Program-made: the position numbers and the translations under genes
Part shown: positions 1-7,725 of the stretch, in pieces
Position numbering within the stretch: position 1 is the first letter of the stretch
Layout: every line of letters begins with the position of its first letter
Source of the DNA: Sinomonas notoginsengisoli
GTDB lineage: Bacteria; Actinomycetota; Actinomycetes; Actinomycetales; Micrococcaceae
Reading direction: 5' to 3'
NCBI RefSeq assembly: GCF_021554725.1
Contig: NZ_JAIZDP010000007.1
Location: 62,001 to 126,000, forward strand
DNA: 64,000 nt
The notes under the pieces: generated by a model
The model's input: the letters and a program-made list of their open reading frames with translations, nothing else
The model's database searches: none
What the model was told of the DNA's origin: nothing

Positions 1-732
1 GCGCTCCGCGGCGCGGATGCGGCGGGCGGCCTCGACGATGTTCTCGGCCTCGGGCTCGGGGCGGCGGATGCGCCACTCGCGCTCGGCGAGGAACTCCTCG
101 GGCACGTCGAAGACCTCGGCCTGGACGTCCTGCGGCAGGGCGATCGTCACCGCGCCGGTCTCGGCGGGGTCCGTCAGGACGCGCAGGCCGTTCAGAAGCG
201 CCGAGAAGAGCTGCTCGGGCCGGTTCACGCGGTCGAAGTACTTCGAGAGCGGGCGGAACGCGTCGTTGACCGTGATGTCGTAGCCGTGCGGCTGCTCGAG
301 CTGCTGCAGGACCGGGTCCGCGGCGCGAGTCGCGAACGTGTCGCTGGGCAGGAGCAGGGCCGGGAGGCGGTTGGCCGTGGCGAGCGCCGCGCCGGTGAGC
401 AGGTTGGACGAGCCGGGGCCGATCGACGTCGAGACCGCGAACGTCTGCCGGCGCCGGGTGTGCCTGGCGTACCCGACGGCCTGGTGGGCCTGGGCCTGCT
501 CGTTCCTTCCCTGGTAGTACGGCATGAGCGCGGGGTCCGCGACCTGCCACTGCTTCAGGGCCTGGCCCACGCCGGCCACGTTGCCGTGGCCGAAGATCCC
601 GAACATACCGGGGATGAGCCGCTCACGGTACTCGGTGCCAGAACCAGCGGGCCCCCCAACGGTATCAACTGTGTACTGGCGGCCGAGGAACTCCACGAGT
701 GCCTGGGCCACCGTCATCGTGCGGGTAGTCAC
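1..732 (-). CDS. iolD: 3D-(3,5/4)-trihydroxycyclohexane-1,2-dione hydrolase IolD, N-terminal part (cut by window edge)
   Basis: Thiamine-diphosphate enzyme that opens the ring of the diketo-inositol intermediate in myo-inositol catabolism. The 244 visible codons give the N-terminal pyrimidine-binding domain: FGHGNVAGVGQAL near residue 45, YYQGRNEQAQAHQAVGYA near 65-85, and a GPGSSNLLTGAAL segment after it, all typical of IolD. The GTG start at 732 is chosen because it overlaps the TGA of the upstream gene (GTGA), which implies translational coupling. An internal ATG at 717 is the alternative. It is third in the minus-strand run iolC-aldolase-iolD. The 3' part lies outside the window. Confidence 0.9.
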   Translation of the reverse strand, partial: MTTRTMTVAQALVEFLGRQYTVDTVGGPAGSGTEYRERLIPGMFGIFGHGNVAGVGQALKQWQVADPALMPYYQGRNEQAQAHQAVGYARHTRRRQTFAVSTSIGPGSSNLLTGAALATANRLPALLLPSDTFATRAADPVLQQLEQPHGYDITVNDAFRPLSKYFDRVNRPEQLFSALLNGLRVLTDPAETGAVTIALPQDVQAEVFDVPEEFLAEREWRIRRPEPEAENIVEAARRIRAAER

Positions 733-1736
733 TGGGCCGTCTCCTTCGCGTCGGGTCCCGGGGGGATTCCGTTGGTGTGCAGCAGGGAAGCCGCGGCTGC
801 GACGGCACCGGCCACGTCGCCGTCGGCCGGGTAGAGCAGGGTGCGGCCGACGGTGAGGCCCTGCACGCCTGGGAGCGCGAGCGCGCGGCCCCACGAGGCG
901 AAGACCTCGTCCTGGTGGCCGGTCGGGTCCCCGCCCAGGAGCACGGTGGGCATGGTCGTCGCTGCCATGACCCGCTCCATGTCCGCCACGACGGGCAGCT
1001 TCATCCACGTGTACGCGCTCGTGGAGCCGAGGGCCTGGGCGATCGCCACGGACTTGATGACGGCTTCGGGCGAGAGGTCGTTCTGGACCCTGCCGTCCAC
1101 CCAGGTCGAGAGGAACGGCTCGACCATCGCGATGAGGCCGCGGGCGGCCAGGGCGTCGACCGTCTTGGCCGTGTTCTCCAGGATCGACGCCGTGGCCGGG
1201 TCGTTCAGCGCGATGCGGGTGAGCATCTTGCCGCCGTCCGCACCGAGGGCCGCGAGCGCCTCGGCGGTGTGGCCGGTGAAGCGGTCGTCGAACTCGTTGA
1301 CGAGCCCGGCGAGTCCGCCGCGGTTCATCGAGCCGAAGACGAGCTTGCCGTCCAGCGCGCCGAGCAGGAGCAGGTCGTCCATGATGTCCGGGCTCGCGAG
1401 CACGCCGTCCACGGCCGGGTTCGCGAGGGCGATCTGGAGCCGGTCGAGAAGGTCGCGGCGATCCGCCATGGCCTCCGGCCGGCCCTGCGCGGCGAGGGCC
1501 CCGCGGGCCGGGTGGTCGGCCGCAACGATGAAGCTCTGCTGCCCCAGGACGAGGCCGGGGTGGCGACGGCGCTCCGCGGCTGCGCGGGCCACCGCCTTCG
1601 GGTCCTCGAGGCGGATCTTGGTGAGGTGCTCGTAGCGGCGGGGATCGTCATCGTGGGCGTTGGCGAGCGGTGCGGAAGGAGCGGCCGTGCCGCGCACGAC
1701 GGCGCCGCTCACCGTGGTCTCGGGCGTGGCCGTCAT
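729..1736 (-). CDS. Cgl0159-type (beta/alpha)8 aldolase of the inositol cluster
   Basis: A 335-residue protein of the Cgl0159 family, a TIM-barrel group found in actinobacterial iol clusters and presumed to act as an aldolase late in inositol breakdown, in the place of IolJ. Visible family features are the N-terminal RRYEHLTKIRLEDP segment, SFIVAADHPARGAL, the LVFGSMNRGGLAG strand and TYTWMKLPV-type segments towards the C-terminus. The ATG at 1736 overlaps the iolC stop (ATGA) and the stop overlaps the iolD start (GTGA), so all three genes are coupled. Membership of the inositol operon is clear. The exact substrate is inferred from context only. Confidence 0.8.
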   Translation of the reverse strand: MTATPETTVSGAVVRGTAAPSAPLANAHDDDPRRYEHLTKIRLEDPKAVARAAAERRRHPGLVLGQQSFIVAADHPARGALAAQGRPEAMADRRDLLDRLQIALANPAVDGVLASPDIMDDLLLLGALDGKLVFGSMNRGGLAGLVNEFDDRFTGHTAEALAALGADGGKMLTRIALNDPATASILENTAKTVDALAARGLIAMVEPFLSTWVDGRVQNDLSPEAVIKSVAIAQALGSTSAYTWMKLPVVADMERVMAATTMPTVLLGGDPTGHQDEVFASWGRALALPGVQGLTVGRTLLYPADGDVAGAVAAAASLLHTNGIPPGPDAKETAQ

Positions 1737-2737
1737 CGGGCCACCGCCTCGGGGACGAGCCGGCCGCGTTCGGCCAGCAGCGAGGTGACCTCGGCCGGCG
1801 TCGGCATCGCATCCGAGCACGCCAGGCGCGAGGCGACGATCGCCCCGGCTGCGTTCGCGTAGTCGAGGACCTGCGCGAGCGGCCAGCCGGACAGGAGGCC
1901 GTGGCAGAAGGCGCCGCCGAAGGAGTCCCCAGCGCCGAGGCCATTGAGGGTCTCGACCGGGACCGGGGCAGAGACGACGCGCTGGGTGCGGGTCTTGGCC
2001 ATGACGCCCTCGGGGCCGAGCTTGACCACGGCGATCTCCACGCCCGCGGCGAGGAGGCGGTCGGCCTGTTCGTCCGGGGTGCCGTGGCCGACGGCGACCG
2101 CGCACTCCTCCTCGTTGCCGATTGCGACGGTGACGTGGGGCAGCACCTTGGCCACCTGCTCGCGGGCGGCGTCCTCGGACTCCCAGAACATCGGGCGGTA
2201 GTCGAGGTCGAGGACCGTGAACTGGGCCCCTGTGCTGCTGGCCTCTTCGAGGCCTGTCCGGGGGCGGGCCTCGTGGGCGGCGATGTGGGCGGCGCGGCTG
2301 GGCTCCTGGCACAGGCCGGTCACGGTGGACCAGAAGATCCTCGCCTCCCGGACCGCGTCGAGGTCGAGGTCCTCAGGGCAAATCTGCAGGTCCGGGGCCG
2401 TGGGGAAGCGGCCGTAGAAGTAGAGCGGGAACTCGTGCGTGACCGGCATGATCGCGCAGAACGTCGCCGGGGTCTGGAGGCCCGCGACGGGGGCAACGTA
2501 GCGGTCGTCGACGCCGAACGCGGCCAGCTCGCGGTGGAGGTACTCGCCGAAGGGGTCGTCGCCCGTTCGGGTGATCACCGCCGTCGTACGCCCATGGCGT
2601 GCGGCAGCGACGGCGACGTTCGAGGGCGACCCGCCGAGGTACTTGCCGAAGCTCGTCACGTCCGCCAGGCCGACTCCGATGTCGTTCGGGTAGATGTCGA
2701 CGCTGATGCGCCCCATCGTGAGAAGGTCGTAGGTCAC
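1733..2737 (-). CDS. iolC: 5-dehydro-2-deoxygluconokinase IolC
   Basis: PfkB-family sugar kinase (334 residues) phosphorylating 5-dehydro-2-deoxy-gluconate in the myo-inositol pathway. The N-terminus MTYDLLTMGRISVDIYPND, the GGSPSNVAVAAARHG motif (PfkB signature 1) near residue 35 and the GAGDSFGGAFCHGL motif (signature 2, catalytic Asp) near residue 270 are all present. The GTG start at 2737 has an AGGAAGGG SD about 9 nt upstream. It is the first gene of the iol operon; its promoter lies in the AT-rich gap at 2815-2905. Confidence 0.92.
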   Translation of the reverse strand: MTYDLLTMGRISVDIYPNDIGVGLADVTSFGKYLGGSPSNVAVAAARHGRTTAVITRTGDDPFGEYLHRELAAFGVDDRYVAPVAGLQTPATFCAIMPVTHEFPLYFYGRFPTAPDLQICPEDLDLDAVREARIFWSTVTGLCQEPSRAAHIAAHEARPRTGLEEASSTGAQFTVLDLDYRPMFWESEDAAREQVAKVLPHVTVAIGNEEECAVAVGHGTPDEQADRLLAAGVEIAVVKLGPEGVMAKTRTQRVVSAPVPVETLNGLGAGDSFGGAFCHGLLSGWPLAQVLDYANAAGAIVASRLACSDAMPTPAEVTSLLAERGRLVPEAVAR

Positions 2738-2814
2738 TTCGCGGTGCCCTTCCTGCTACGCCCACTGTGCCGGGCCGGCTTCGCTGCCTGTGGCGTCGGC
2801 CACAGGTCCACTCT

Positions 2815-2905
2815 GCTACACATTTAATGTCCTGTCAAAAGTTTGTACTGACATATTTACAATATCTTTAAGGTCTGAGTCATCGTACTTTGTCGTTACA
2901 AAGGG
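2815..2905. promoter_or_regulatory. AT-rich divergent control region of iolC and the CynX-type carrier
   Basis: This is a sharp AT-rich island in GC-rich DNA. On the minus strand a perfect -35 box TTGACA (2838-2833) faces iolC and lies inside an inverted repeat TGTCA (2833-2837) / TGACA (2849-2853). A second perfect dyad, CTTTGT-CGTT-ACAAAG, spans 2888-2903 and lies closer to the plus-strand carrier gene. Both look like operators. No iol regulator gene is in the window, so the binder is unknown. Confidence 0.55.
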
Positions 2906-2986
2906 TTCCCCGCCCTCGCCGGATCGCGTGAGAGAGTGGGACTCGCGTCGCCCGCAACCACTCTCCCCGCACCTCGGAAGGACCCC

Positions 2987-4234
2987 GTGACCCGCCGGAT
3001 CGGCCGCACCGCGGCGCTAGCCCTGATCGCCGTCGGCCTCCTGTCGCTGAATGCCCGTGCCCCGATCGTCGCGCTCGGACCAGTGCTCGGCGACATCCAG
3101 GCCGACACCGGGCTCAGCTCGGCCGTCGTGGGGCTGCTCGCAGCGATCCCGGTGCTGTGCTTCGGGCTCATCACCCCAGGCGCGGCCTGGCTCACCGGGC
3201 GGATCGGCATCAACCATGCGGTCCTGTACTTCTTCGGCGGGCTGGCGACCGGCGTCGTGCTGCGCTCCTACGGTGGCGCGACGGGCGCCCTCGCCGGAAC
3301 CGTGGTGATTGGCGTGGCCATGACGATTGCGAATGTCGCCACTCCCCTGCTCGTGGGGCGGGACTTCCCCCTTCAGGCCGCGCTCATGACGGGGGTGACG
3401 ACGGCGGCCATCAACGTCGGCACGACGCTCGCCTCCGCTCTCGCGGCGCCGCTCGCAGCGGCCATCGGCTGGCAGGCCTCGCTCGCCTCCTGGCTCGGCT
3501 TGACGGCCGTCGCGGCGGGCGCCTGGCTCTTCGTGTTCCCCCCGGGCAAGGACGGCCCGCGGTGGTCCGAGGCGGACTTCCGCGGCCGGGCCGCGAAGGC
3601 CCAGCCAAGCACCGAGACCGGGCCCCTCCCCCTCCTTCCGCGGGCCACGGTGGGTCCCGCGAACCGGCGCATGATGTGGCTCTTCACCGTCACGTTCGCG
3701 CTGCACAATGTGGGCTACTACGCGATGACCCTGTGGCTGCCCACCTACCTGGCGGACACGCAGGGGATGACGCCACCCGAGGCCGGGCTGGGCGCGAGCC
3801 TCCTGCAGGTGTTCGCGATCGCGGGGCCGATGCTCATCCCCGCTCTCATGCACCTCTTCGGGTGGGGTCCGATGCGGCTGTTCGCGCTCATGGCCGCATG
3901 CTGGATCATCCTGCCGGCCGGACTCCTCGTGGCGCCGGGGGCGTGGGTGCTGTGGGCGGTGCTCGGCGGTATCGCGCAGGGCGGGATGTTCACGGTCGTG
4001 TTCACGGTGGTGATCAGGCGGGCCCGGACCCTGGACGAGAACCGGCGCATGACAGCCGTCATCCAGTCCGTCGGGTATGCGATCGCGTCCGCAGGTCCGA
4101 TCGTGATCGGCGGCCTGCACGAGGCCGCCGGCAACTGGGCGGCTCCGCTCGCGCTCGTCCTCGCGGCGCTCGTGGTCATGGCCGCCTCCGGCTTCCTGGC
4201 GATCCGTCCACGCACGACGCCGCCCCTCGCCTGA
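2987..4234 (+). CDS. CynX/NimT-type major facilitator transporter
   Basis: Polytopic inner-membrane carrier with about 12 hydrophobic segments and the short loops typical of the CynX/NimT branch of the MFS (cyanate or 2-nitroimidazole carrier-like, real substrates mostly unknown). The N-terminus reads LSLNARAPIVALGPVLGDIQ, the family hallmark in helix 1. The GTG at 2987 is preferred (SD GGAAGGA at 2976-2982) over an upstream GTG at 2936 that would add a non-hydrophobic 17-residue extension. It is divergent from iolC across a shared AT-rich region, so co-regulation with inositol use is possible but unproven. Confidence 0.8.
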   Translation: MTRRIGRTAALALIAVGLLSLNARAPIVALGPVLGDIQADTGLSSAVVGLLAAIPVLCFGLITPGAAWLTGRIGINHAVLYFFGGLATGVVLRSYGGATGALAGTVVIGVAMTIANVATPLLVGRDFPLQAALMTGVTTAAINVGTTLASALAAPLAAAIGWQASLASWLGLTAVAAGAWLFVFPPGKDGPRWSEADFRGRAAKAQPSTETGPLPLLPRATVGPANRRMMWLFTVTFALHNVGYYAMTLWLPTYLADTQGMTPPEAGLGASLLQVFAIAGPMLIPALMHLFGWGPMRLFALMAACWIILPAGLLVAPGAWVLWAVLGGIAQGGMFTVVFTVVIRRARTLDENRRMTAVIQSVGYAIASAGPIVIGGLHEAAGNWAAPLALVLAALVVMAASGFLAIRPRTTPPLA

Positions 4235-4291
4235 CGGCACAGACGTCACCTAGCATCGTGGAGACGGGGAGCCTGACGGAAGGAGCCGGCC

Positions 4292-5047
4292 ATGCTGCCG
4301 GAATCGGTCCAGACCTTCATTGACGCCGAGATCGCGGCGAGCACCACCGACTTCAGCGACCTCCGCGCGGTCTACTTCAACGGCACGCTCAAGCCCAGTC
4401 CCCAGCAGAGTCACACCGACGGGCTCATCGATGTCAGCAGGCACGTGCTCGAGGGGGTGGGGGCAAGCGTCGAGGTGGTGCGCGCCGTCGACCACGACTT
4501 CCCTCCGGGCGTCTACCCGGACATGCGCGAGCAAGGCGCGGCCACCGATGGGTTCCCTGAGCTGTACCACTCGCTCGTCGAACCCGCGGACATCGTGGTG
4601 CTTGCCACGCCGACGTGGCTCGGCGACCAGTCCTCGGTGACTCGGAGGGTGGTCGAGCGGCTGTACGGGTGGTCCGGCGAGGCCAACGCGAAGGGTCAGT
4701 GGGCGTACTACGGCAAGGTCGGCGGCGCGATCGTCACCGGCAACGAGGACGGCGGCAAGCACTGCGCCGCCCAGCTGCTCTACGCTCTGAGCCACATCGG
4801 CTTCACCATCCCGCCCCAGGCTGACGCGTACTGGAACGGGGAGGCCGGTCCCGGCCCCTCCTACCTCGACGACAACCGGGGTGCGAAGAACAACTGGACC
4901 ACACGCAATACGGTCTTCGCCGCGTGGAACATGCTCCACACCGCGCGGCGCCTCAAGGACGCCGGGGGCATCCCCGCCCACGGGAACGTGATCTCCAACT
5001 GGGACCTGAGCAACCAGGACCACCCCAATCCGGAATACCGGGGCTAG
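4292..5047 (+). CDS. NAD(P)H-dependent flavin oxidoreductase, flavodoxin fold
   Basis: A 251-residue protein resembling the WrbA/NADPH-dependent FMN reductase superfamily. The phosphate-binding start of the fold is visible as VYFNGTLKPSPQQSHTDGLI (residues 28-47), followed by the ADIVVLATPTWLGDQSS strand-loop (about residue 100) and GAIVTGNEDGGKHCAAQLLYAL, which holds the second flavin loop. No signal peptide. SD GGAAGGAG lies 7 nt before the ATG. It sits between two transporter genes on the same strand. The physiological substrate cannot be read from the sequence. Confidence 0.75.
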   Translation: MLPESVQTFIDAEIAASTTDFSDLRAVYFNGTLKPSPQQSHTDGLIDVSRHVLEGVGASVEVVRAVDHDFPPGVYPDMREQGAATDGFPELYHSLVEPADIVVLATPTWLGDQSSVTRRVVERLYGWSGEANAKGQWAYYGKVGGAIVTGNEDGGKHCAAQLLYALSHIGFTIPPQADAYWNGEAGPGPSYLDDNRGAKNNWTTRNTVFAAWNMLHTARRLKDAGGIPAHGNVISNWDLSNQDHPNPEYRG

Positions 5048-5060
5048 GCTGGAGCGCCGG

Positions 5061-5083
5061 GCGATATCGCGCGATCGCGCGAT
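5061..5083. promoter_or_regulatory. Perfect palindrome upstream of the EamA transporter
   Basis: ATCGCGCGATCGCGCGAT at 5066-5083 equals its own reverse complement over 18 bp, and it overlaps a second 10-bp palindrome GCGATATCGC at 5061-5070. It lies 34 bp before the preferred start of the EamA gene, a typical operator position. The regulator is unknown. Confidence 0.45.
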
Positions 5084-5117
5084 GGCCGAGGTGGCGGCAC
5101 GCGCGCACACTGATCGC

Positions 5118-6047
5118 ATGAACACTGCTGGACGCAAGGACACCCAGACGGTTCTGGTCTTCGTTGGCGCCCTCATCGTCGCGGGCGGCAATGGGGTGGC
5201 GATCCGTTACAGCAACCGGGAACTGGACCCGCTCTTCGGCGCTGCCCTCCGCTTCGCCGTCGCCGCGCTCATCTTCGCCCTCGTGATGGCGGCCGAGCGG
5301 AAGAAGTGGCCCCGGGGTAGGCAGCTCGTGGGAGCGTTCCTCTACGGGCTGCTGAACTTCGGGCTGGCCTACGGGCTCATCTACGAGGGACTCCGAGAGG
5401 TGCATGCCGGCCTCGCCCAGATCGTGCTCGCCTCCGTCCCGCTGGCCACCCTCCTGCTCGCAGCCGGAGCGGGAATCGAGGCCTTCAGTTGGCGCCGGCT
5501 CACGGGCACCGTCGTCGCCATCGCCGGAATCGCCGTCATGAGCGGGGTCGGCACGACGATGCTGTCCGCATCCTCGCTGCTGGGCATCGTGGCGATAGTC
5601 GCGGCGGCCGTCTCCGTCGGCGCGGGCGCCGTGGTCGTCAAAGTCTTCCCGCCGACGCCGGGCGCCGCGCTCAACGCCATCGGTATGGGGACAGGGGCGC
5701 TGACGCTAGCTATCGCCTCGCTCGCATCCGGTGAGCACTGGACGGCGCCGACCCGGAGCACCACGTTCGGGGCGCTCGGCTTCCTCGTGGTCTCGACCGT
5801 CATCCTCTTCGCAGCCTTCCTCTTCGTTCTGAGGCGATGGAGCGCGTCGGCCACGGCGTACCAGTTCCTCTTCCTCCCGATCCCCGCTCTCATCCTCTCG
5901 TCGTTCCTGGACGGCGAGCCCCTCACACCTGGCCTGTTCCTGGGTGGGCTGCTCGTGCTCGGAGGAAGCTACCTCGGGATGCGCCCCCGCACGCGTGAGG
6001 GCCACTCCCGGGGAGCCGTCGTCAGGACGGTGGCTCATGGGAAGTGA
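5118..6047 (+). CDS. EamA-family (DMT superfamily) transporter
   Basis: Predicted inner-membrane exporter of the drug/metabolite transporter superfamily: two EamA repeats of five helices each, the first beginning TVLVFVGALIVAGGNGVAIRYS and ending near residue 140, the second ending LGGLLVLGGSYLGMR. The C-terminus is basic and cytosolic. The ATG at 5118 is chosen because the protein then begins like relatives (short polar stretch, then helix 1). An in-frame ATG at 5082 would lie inside the 18-bp palindrome and lacks an SD. Substrate unknown; amino acid or metabolite export is usual for the family. Confidence 0.78.
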   Translation: MNTAGRKDTQTVLVFVGALIVAGGNGVAIRYSNRELDPLFGAALRFAVAALIFALVMAAERKKWPRGRQLVGAFLYGLLNFGLAYGLIYEGLREVHAGLAQIVLASVPLATLLLAAGAGIEAFSWRRLTGTVVAIAGIAVMSGVGTTMLSASSLLGIVAIVAAAVSVGAGAVVVKVFPPTPGAALNAIGMGTGALTLAIASLASGEHWTAPTRSTTFGALGFLVVSTVILFAAFLFVLRRWSASATAYQFLFLPIPALILSSFLDGEPLTPGLFLGGLLVLGGSYLGMRPRTREGHSRGAVVRTVAHGK

Positions 6048-6089
6048 CCCTCAGCGACGGTGTCGGTGCCGTTCAGCCGGCGGATGATG

Positions 6090-6995
6090 CTACCGCAGCA
6101 CCACCGTGCGGCTGCCGTTGAGGATCACGCGCCCCTCGCATTGCCACTTGACGGCGTTGGAGAGCGCCTTAGTCTCGGCGTCCCGACCCACGGCCACGAG
6201 GTCCTCGGGCGAGTGGGTGTGGTCCACCTCGATGACCTGCTGCGAGATGATCGGCCCCTCGTCCAGCTCGGCGTTGACGTAGTGGGCGGTGGCCCCGACC
6301 GTCTTGACGCCGCGCTCCCACGCCTGGTGATATGGCTTGGCGCCCTTGAAGGACGGCAGGAACGAGTGGTGGATGTTGATCACCCGTCCCGCCATCTTGG
6401 TCGCGAGCGCGTCGGAGAGCACCTGCATGTAGCGGGCCAGGACCACGAGTTCCACCTCGTACGAGTCCACGAGCGTGAGCAGCTTCGCCTCCGCCTCGGG
6501 CTTCGTCTCCTTCGTCACGGGGATGTGGTGGTACGGGATTCCGTGCCACTCGACCAGGCTGCGCTGGTCCTCCCAGTTTGAGACCACCGCGACGATCTCG
6601 ATCGGCAGCTCCCCAATCCGCTCCCTGAAGAGCAGGTCATTGAGGCAGTGTCCGAACTTGGACACCATGAGCAGCACGCGGGTCTTCTCCGCGGCCGGGC
6701 GGAGCTTCCACGTCATCCCGAACTTCTCGGCAATCGGGCCGAACTCCCCGCGCAGGCGATCGCCGTCGTCGTCCGCCTCCGAAGCGGAGGGCGAATCCGA
6801 CGCCACCTCGTCTCCGGTCTCGCTGCCGGCAGGCGCCTCGAAATGCACCCTCATGTAGAAGTGCCCCGCCCGGCGGTCCCCGAACTGCTTGATGTCGATA
6901 ATGTCGCAGCCGCGCTCTGCGAGGAACCCGGAGACCGCGTACACGATCCCCGGCGCCTCGGCGCAGTCCAGCGTCAGGACGTACTCGGTTGTCAT
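6090..6995 (-). CDS. purU: Formyltetrahydrofolate deformylase PurU
   Basis: Hydrolyses 10-formyl-THF to formate and THF. An N-terminal ACT domain (EYVLTLDCAEAPGIVYAVSGFL, residues 3-25) is followed by the formyltransferase-like catalytic domain with INIHHSFLPSFKGAKPYHQA (catalytic His) and ELDEGPIISQQVIEVDH (catalytic Asp). Length 301 is slightly above the usual 280-290 because of an acidic, low-complexity insertion around residues 55-80, rich in D, E and S. It is the last gene of the glyA-sox operon, starting 4 nt after soxG. It would return THF after sarcosine oxidation loads it with one-carbon units. Confidence 0.93.
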   Translation of the reverse strand: MTTEYVLTLDCAEAPGIVYAVSGFLAERGCDIIDIKQFGDRRAGHFYMRVHFEAPAGSETGDEVASDSPSASEADDDGDRLRGEFGPIAEKFGMTWKLRPAAEKTRVLLMVSKFGHCLNDLLFRERIGELPIEIVAVVSNWEDQRSLVEWHGIPYHHIPVTKETKPEAEAKLLTLVDSYEVELVVLARYMQVLSDALATKMAGRVINIHHSFLPSFKGAKPYHQAWERGVKTVGATAHYVNAELDEGPIISQQVIEVDHTHSPEDLVAVGRDAETKALSNAVKWQCEGRVILNGSRTVVLR

Positions 6996-6999
6996 GCTG

Positions 7000-7725
7000 C
7001 TACCGTACGCCCAGCTCTGTGCGCTCGCGAACCGCGAATTCACGCATGGCGTCGACCAGCCAGCGGCCCACGTGGTCTGCGAAGGAGGCACGCGGCAGGA
7101 TCCGGTAGCATTCCTCGCCGGTCTTCCACAGCAGGACGGGCACGTGGTCCAGGACGGTCGCGATCGCCCGGCCCGCGGCGAAGTTGCGCGGGTGCAGATC
7201 GAACGAGATGCCCTTCTCGAGCACTGCAAGGGCGCTCGGGCCGCTCAGCTCAAACGTGGTGCGGTTCGCCGAGAGGTCGACGACGGCGCCGGGCGTCCGG
7301 CCGCCGCCCTCGCCGAGCGCCGCGCCCACGCGGGCGGCCTCGGCCTGGCCGCGGTCGTGAGAGGCCGAGTCGTCGTCGATGCCGTCATTGCGGGCCACAT
7401 CGCCGACGGCGAGGAACTCGTCCGGACCGATCCACAGGACGGTGTAGCCGCCTCCCGTCGTCGTGCTCCCGTGCTCAGTGGGCAGGGGCACCCCGAGGGC
7501 GGATTCGATGGCTGCGGAGCCGGCCGAGCCCGGCACGGCCCGAAGGCCGAGCTGGGTCAGGAACGGCACCTCGCGCACCGAAACGGGGCGGCCGGAGGCC
7601 GCCGTCGCCGCGCCAGCCGCTGCGAACGCGTCCGCGAGATGGGCTGCGGGGCTCCGCCGGAGGCTCGGGGCGCCCGGCCCGGCGAGCGGGGATTCAGCAG
7701 TGGTCACAATAGTCGTCTCAGCCAT
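7000..7725 (-). CDS. soxG: Sarcosine oxidase gamma subunit
   Basis: The 241-residue gamma subunit of heterotetrameric sarcosine oxidase, a fold related to the GcvT/YgfZ family. Recognisable segments are [14 protein letters not shown] near residue 50, [34 protein letters not shown] and the C-terminal [16 protein letters not shown]. An insertion rich in D, G and S (around residues 105-135) separates two family blocks. The ATG at 7725 overlaps the end of soxA by 8 nt, as is common in sox operons. Cytosolic, in complex with SoxA, SoxB and SoxD. Confidence 0.9.
   Translation of the reverse strand: MAETTIVTTAESPLAGPGAPSLRRSPAAHLADAFAAAGAATAASGRPVSVREVPFLTQLGLRAVPGSAGSAAIESALGVPLPTEHGSTTTGGGYTVLWIGPDEFLAVGDVARNDGIDDDSASHDRGQAEAARVGAALGEGGGRTPGAVVDLSANRTTFELSGPSALAVLEKGISFDLHPRNFAAGRAIATVLDHVPVLLWKTGEECYRILPRASFADHVGRWLVDAMREFAVRERTELGVR

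Noticed and set aside
4250-5191. 313-codon open frame opposite the flavodoxin-fold reductase
   Set aside because: Shadow of a conserved gene; no recognisable family or start signal.
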